A model generated the notes under the pieces. The model ran no database searches, had not been told where the DNA came from, and worked only from the letters and a program-made list of their open reading frames with translations. A DNA stretch of 64,000 nucleotides, taken from Flagellimonas taeanensis. GTDB taxonomy: Bacteria > Bacteroidota > Bacteroidia > Flavobacteriales > Flavobacteriaceae. This document shows positions 61,352 through 64,000 of this stretch, piece after piece. The stretch lies in assembly GCF_003584105.1 (NCBI RefSeq), contig NZ_QXFO01000018.1:62001-126000 (forward strand), read 5' to 3'. How positions within the stretch are numbered: position 1 is the first letter of the stretch; each line of letters starts with the position of its first letter. The position numbers and the translations under genes are program-made.

Positions 61352-63751
61352 ATGAAATCTATTTTGGACAATAAACATCTTTTGACAGGGGCGTTCCTTT
61401 TTTTGGCCCATGTGGCCGTGTTTGCCCAATCAACGGGAAGCTTTCAGGGCAAGATCATTGAGCAGGTCACCAAACAGCCCGTAATGGGAGCCAGTGTGGC
61501 CATTGACAATACAGAACTTGGTGCCATTACCGATGATAATGGTGTTTTTAAGGTCGATGATATTCCCGTGGGCACCTATGCCGTGACCATTTCCTATATC
61601 GGGTTCCAGACCAAGAAGATCAGTGAAATGACCATTACGGCCAATAAGACCTATTACTCGGAATATGAGCTTTTGGAGGAGGTTTCCGAGTTGGACGGGG
61701 TAACGGTGAGCGTTTACAAAGGGGAGACCAATCCGCAGGTACCGGTATCCGCCTTTTCCTATTCCAGAGAGGAGATTTTTAGGAATCCCGGTGCACAAGG
61801 GGACATTATGAGGGCCTTATCAAGTCTGCCCGGAGTGGTCAGCAGTGGCTCCCAATTCTCTGCCATCGCAGCAAGGGGACAAGGGACCCGGGACAATGTC
61901 TATATGGTGGATGACATCCCCATGTTCAACCTTTCCCACTTGGAGGCCGAGGGTTTCAATTCAGGGTTCAATGACCCCAATGGTGGCCGGTTCAGCATTT
62001 TTGCCCCACGTATCATCGACAATGTCCAGTTCCAGAATGGTGGGTTCGGGGCAACCTATGGACGGAGGTCCTCATCCTTCCTCAGTCTCGGGGTCAAGGA
62101 GGGCAACAGGGCATCCTGGTCCGTTAGCGGACAGTTCGATCTGTTGGGGGCGACCCTGATCGCCGATGGGCCGATATCCGAGAAGACAAGTGTTTTCGTT
62201 TCCGCCAGGTACCAAAACTTTGGAATGCTGATCGACCTGTTGGACGAACAGCAGGCCTCCATATCATTTGGCGATTACCTGGTGAAGACCACCACACAGC
62301 TCAATGAAAAAAATAAACTTTCGGTCATTGCCATGATCAATCCCGAATCGGCCAGTAGGACCATTGATGACCTGGAACCGGGTATGGAGATCAATGAGGA
62401 CAATAGTGGCCGTACCGTGCTGTGGGACCATGAAAGAAGCCAAGCCGTAGTGGGACTCAATCTGAGGACCTTGCTGAATTCCAGTAGTTACCTCACCAAT
62501 GTACTGTATTACCGCTCCTCAAGTGTGGACAACAATTTCGGGAGGTTCAACCCGTCCCTTGATGACGAAGGGGTCATAGTGGACCCATTGGCAGGGGGCT
62601 ATGAGGAACGTATCCGGACCATCCTCAATGACCAACAGGAGGTGGGTTATCGTTCCATCTATACCAAAAATTTTGATAAGCTAACCCTGACAGCGGGAGT
62701 CGATGCCGCCATGGTCGATCTGGACTATGAAAGACGATTGAGCCGTATGGATACCCTTTATACGTTCCGGACAAGGGACATCAGTGACAACCCATCGCAA
62801 CTGTACGAAGTGTTGGATCCCTCCCTGTTCAACTCAAGGTTCGATGATAACGCCTTCAATGGTTCAGGTTACATCAATGCCTCTTGGAAAGTGTCCAATC
62901 GGTTTACCTTGAACCCAGGCGTCCGGTACGATTATACCGGATTTACCGAGCAGCATACCCTTTCTCCCAGATTGAGCGGAAGCTTCGCTTTAAGCGAAAA
63001 GCACAGTCTTAATTTTGCAACGGGGCTCTATTATCAGGATGCGGCCTATCCGGATGTGGCAGGGCAATCCGATGGGAACCTCCTCAAAAATGAACGTTCC
63101 TTCCAGTCCATTCTTGGTTATAAGATCCAAATTTCCAGTGACCTGAAATTCATTGCGGAAGGTTGGTACAAGGAATTTGACGACCTAATCGTGCAGCCCA
63201 ACCGGGCCCAGAGCTTTTTGACCAATGACGGAACGGGCCATGCCTATGGGGCCGACATCAGTCTGACCAAAAGGCTATCGAAGAATTATTATGGACAGAT
63301 CAGTTATTCCTATATGGAGAGCGTCAGGGACGACAATGATGGTCTGGGGGAGTATGACTATATCTTCAGTGTGCCCCATACCTTCAGTTTTCTGGGAAGC
63401 TATAAGCCCAACGACAAGTGGATTTTCTCAGGGAAGTTCCGCTACAGCACGGGTAGGCCGACCGATGAATATATCATCCATGAAGATGTGTTCAATGACC
63501 CCGAAATGCTACGATATAGCCAAGAAATCACCGCGATCAATGGGGACCGGCTAGCGGATTTCATCAGTTTGGACCTGAGGGTGGATTACAACGTCCTACG
63601 TAGTTGGGGTACTTTTTCCGCCTTTGTGGATTTGGTGAACATCACCAACAGGTTCAATGTGAACATGGAGACCTTCATTCCAGAGACAGGGGTGATCTCC
63701 AATATTGGCCTCGGGGTGTTCCCCACCTTTGGGATCAGGGTTGAACTATAA
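61352..63751 (+). CDS. TonB-dependent receptor with carboxypeptidase-like N-terminal domain
   Basis: A 799-residue outer-membrane receptor. A signal peptide ends near FAQ (26). A carboxypeptidase-regulatory-like domain (about 31-115, GSFQGKIIEQVTKQPVMGASVAI) is followed by a plug (about 125-250, with ALSSLPGVVSSGSQFSAIAARGQG and DNVYMVDDIPM) and a 22-strand barrel ending FGIRVEL. It imports a ligand with TonB energy; the ligand is unknown. There is no SusD partner next to it. A SDR gene follows by 27 bp. Confidence 0.9.
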   Translation: MKSILDNKHLLTGAFLFLAHVAVFAQSTGSFQGKIIEQVTKQPVMGASVAIDNTELGAITDDNGVFKVDDIPVGTYAVTISYIGFQTKKISEMTITANKTYYSEYELLEEVSELDGVTVSVYKGETNPQVPVSAFSYSREEIFRNPGAQGDIMRALSSLPGVVSSGSQFSAIAARGQGTRDNVYMVDDIPMFNLSHLEAEGFNSGFNDPNGGRFSIFAPRIIDNVQFQNGGFGATYGRRSSSFLSLGVKEGNRASWSVSGQFDLLGATLIADGPISEKTSVFVSARYQNFGMLIDLLDEQQASISFGDYLVKTTTQLNEKNKLSVIAMINPESASRTIDDLEPGMEINEDNSGRTVLWDHERSQAVVGLNLRTLLNSSSYLTNVLYYRSSSVDNNFGRFNPSLDDEGVIVDPLAGGYEERIRTILNDQQEVGYRSIYTKNFDKLTLTAGVDAAMVDLDYERRLSRMDTLYTFRTRDISDNPSQLYEVLDPSLFNSRFDDNAFNGSGYINASWKVSNRFTLNPGVRYDYTGFTEQHTLSPRLSGSFALSEKHSLNFATGLYYQDAAYPDVAGQSDGNLLKNERSFQSILGYKIQISSDLKFIAEGWYKEFDDLIVQPNRAQSFLTNDGTGHAYGADISLTKRLSKNYYGQISYSYMESVRDDNDGLGEYDYIFSVPHTFSFLGSYKPNDKWIFSGKFRYSTGRPTDEYIIHEDVFNDPEMLRYSQEITAINGDRLADFISLDLRVDYNVLRSWGTFSAFVDLVNITNRFNVNMETFIPETGVISNIGLGVFPTFGIRVEL

Positions 63752-63778
63752 AAAGGAAGCATTGAAACATAGCAAAAA

Positions 63779-64000
63779 ATGGAATTAAAGAATAGCACCA
63801 TATTGATTACGGGCGGTACAAGTGGTATCGGGCTTGAATTCGTAAGACAGCTTACCTATTTGGACGCCAAGATCATTGTGACCGGTCGAAATCTCCACAC
63901 GTTGGAGGAAACCAAGAAAAGGTTTCCAAAAGCACATATCATCCAAAGCGATGTCAGTGAACCTGAATCCATCGAAAGGCTTTATGCCGAGGTGGTCCAA
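63779..64000 (+). CDS. Short-chain dehydrogenase (DltE-like), copy 3, truncated by window edge
   Basis: The first 74 codons of an SDR gene that runs off the window. MELKNSTILITGGTSGIGLE carries the TGGTSGIG cofactor motif at 11-18 and a GRN at about 41-43 (NADP-type). It aligns well with the SDR at 55163-55900. It follows the TonB receptor by 27 bp and may be in its operon. Confidence 0.85.
   Translation, partial: MELKNSTILITGGTSGIGLEFVRQLTYLDAKIIVTGRNLHTLEETKKRFPKAHIIQSDVSEPESIERLYAEVVQ

Overview
The window looks like chromosomal DNA of a marine-type member of the Flavobacteriaceae (Bacteroidetes), possibly close to Muricauda/Allomuricauda. This rests on protein families (DUF4159-MoxR-DUF58-BatA operon, receiver-Crp fusion regulator, carboxypeptidase-like TonB receptor, GlxA-type AraC regulator, PhnB-like VOC proteins), on promoters of the Bacteroidetes type (TAnnTTTG -7 boxes) and on the near absence of Shine-Dalgarno sites. 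The genus is a guess.

1-12.2 kb is a core-like stress and housekeeping block. It holds the end of an ATP-cone/endonuclease-like gene, a beta-CASP metallo-hydrolase, upp, a CbpA/CbpM chaperone pair, a PAS histidine kinase overlapping a receiver-Crp fusion regulator, three tandem UspA proteins, a D-lactate-type dehydrogenase and cardiolipin synthase. A perfect FNR/CRP-like site (TGAT-N4-ATCA) sits in front of the first uspA gene, and a near-identical one sits in front of yceI at 30.8 kb. I infer that the fusion regulator or a related Crp protein controls both.

12.6-23.5 kb is an operon-like run: TldD (with a Tat-type leader), TldE, then DUF4159, MoxR, DUF58, a BatA-type protein and two large membrane proteins. 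23.5-28.6 kb holds a GlxA/AraC regulator facing a series of small VOC, DUF1801, DoxX and AHSA1 genes. 28.6-34.4 kb holds a CPA2 antiporter, a YceI - outer-membrane protein - YceI cassette and an exported TIM-barrel protein.

34.5-47.8 kb is the most interesting part. A 13.2-kb element is integrated in tRNA-Arg(UCU), with exact 46-bp direct repeats at both ends. It encodes a tyrosine integrase beside the right end, a divergent XRE-repressor switch, a row of very small helix-turn-helix proteins, a replication module (DUF6291-type protein and a RepA-like ATPase), and a separately promoted module with a DUF5681/TerS-like protein, a DUF551 protein and an 858-aa tape-measure-like protein. No capsid, portal, large terminase, lysis or conjugation gene is visible. 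The layout resembles a phage satellite (PICI-like) that brings its own tape measure, which I regard as the best candidate for an undescribed system here. Phased GTAACAC repeats near both ends look like integrase arm sites.

47.8-57.4 kb starts with a second tyrosine recombinase directly after the right repeat and continues with AT-rich accessory genes (AraC, SDRs, azoreductase, LysR, Crp, darcynin-like, DoxX, cupin, RidA). It is perhaps a second, older element at the same tRNA, but no third copy of the repeat was found. 57.7-64 kb returns to host-like composition: AraC regulator, NmrA-like reductase, DUF2306 membrane protein, TonB-dependent receptor and the start of another SDR gene.
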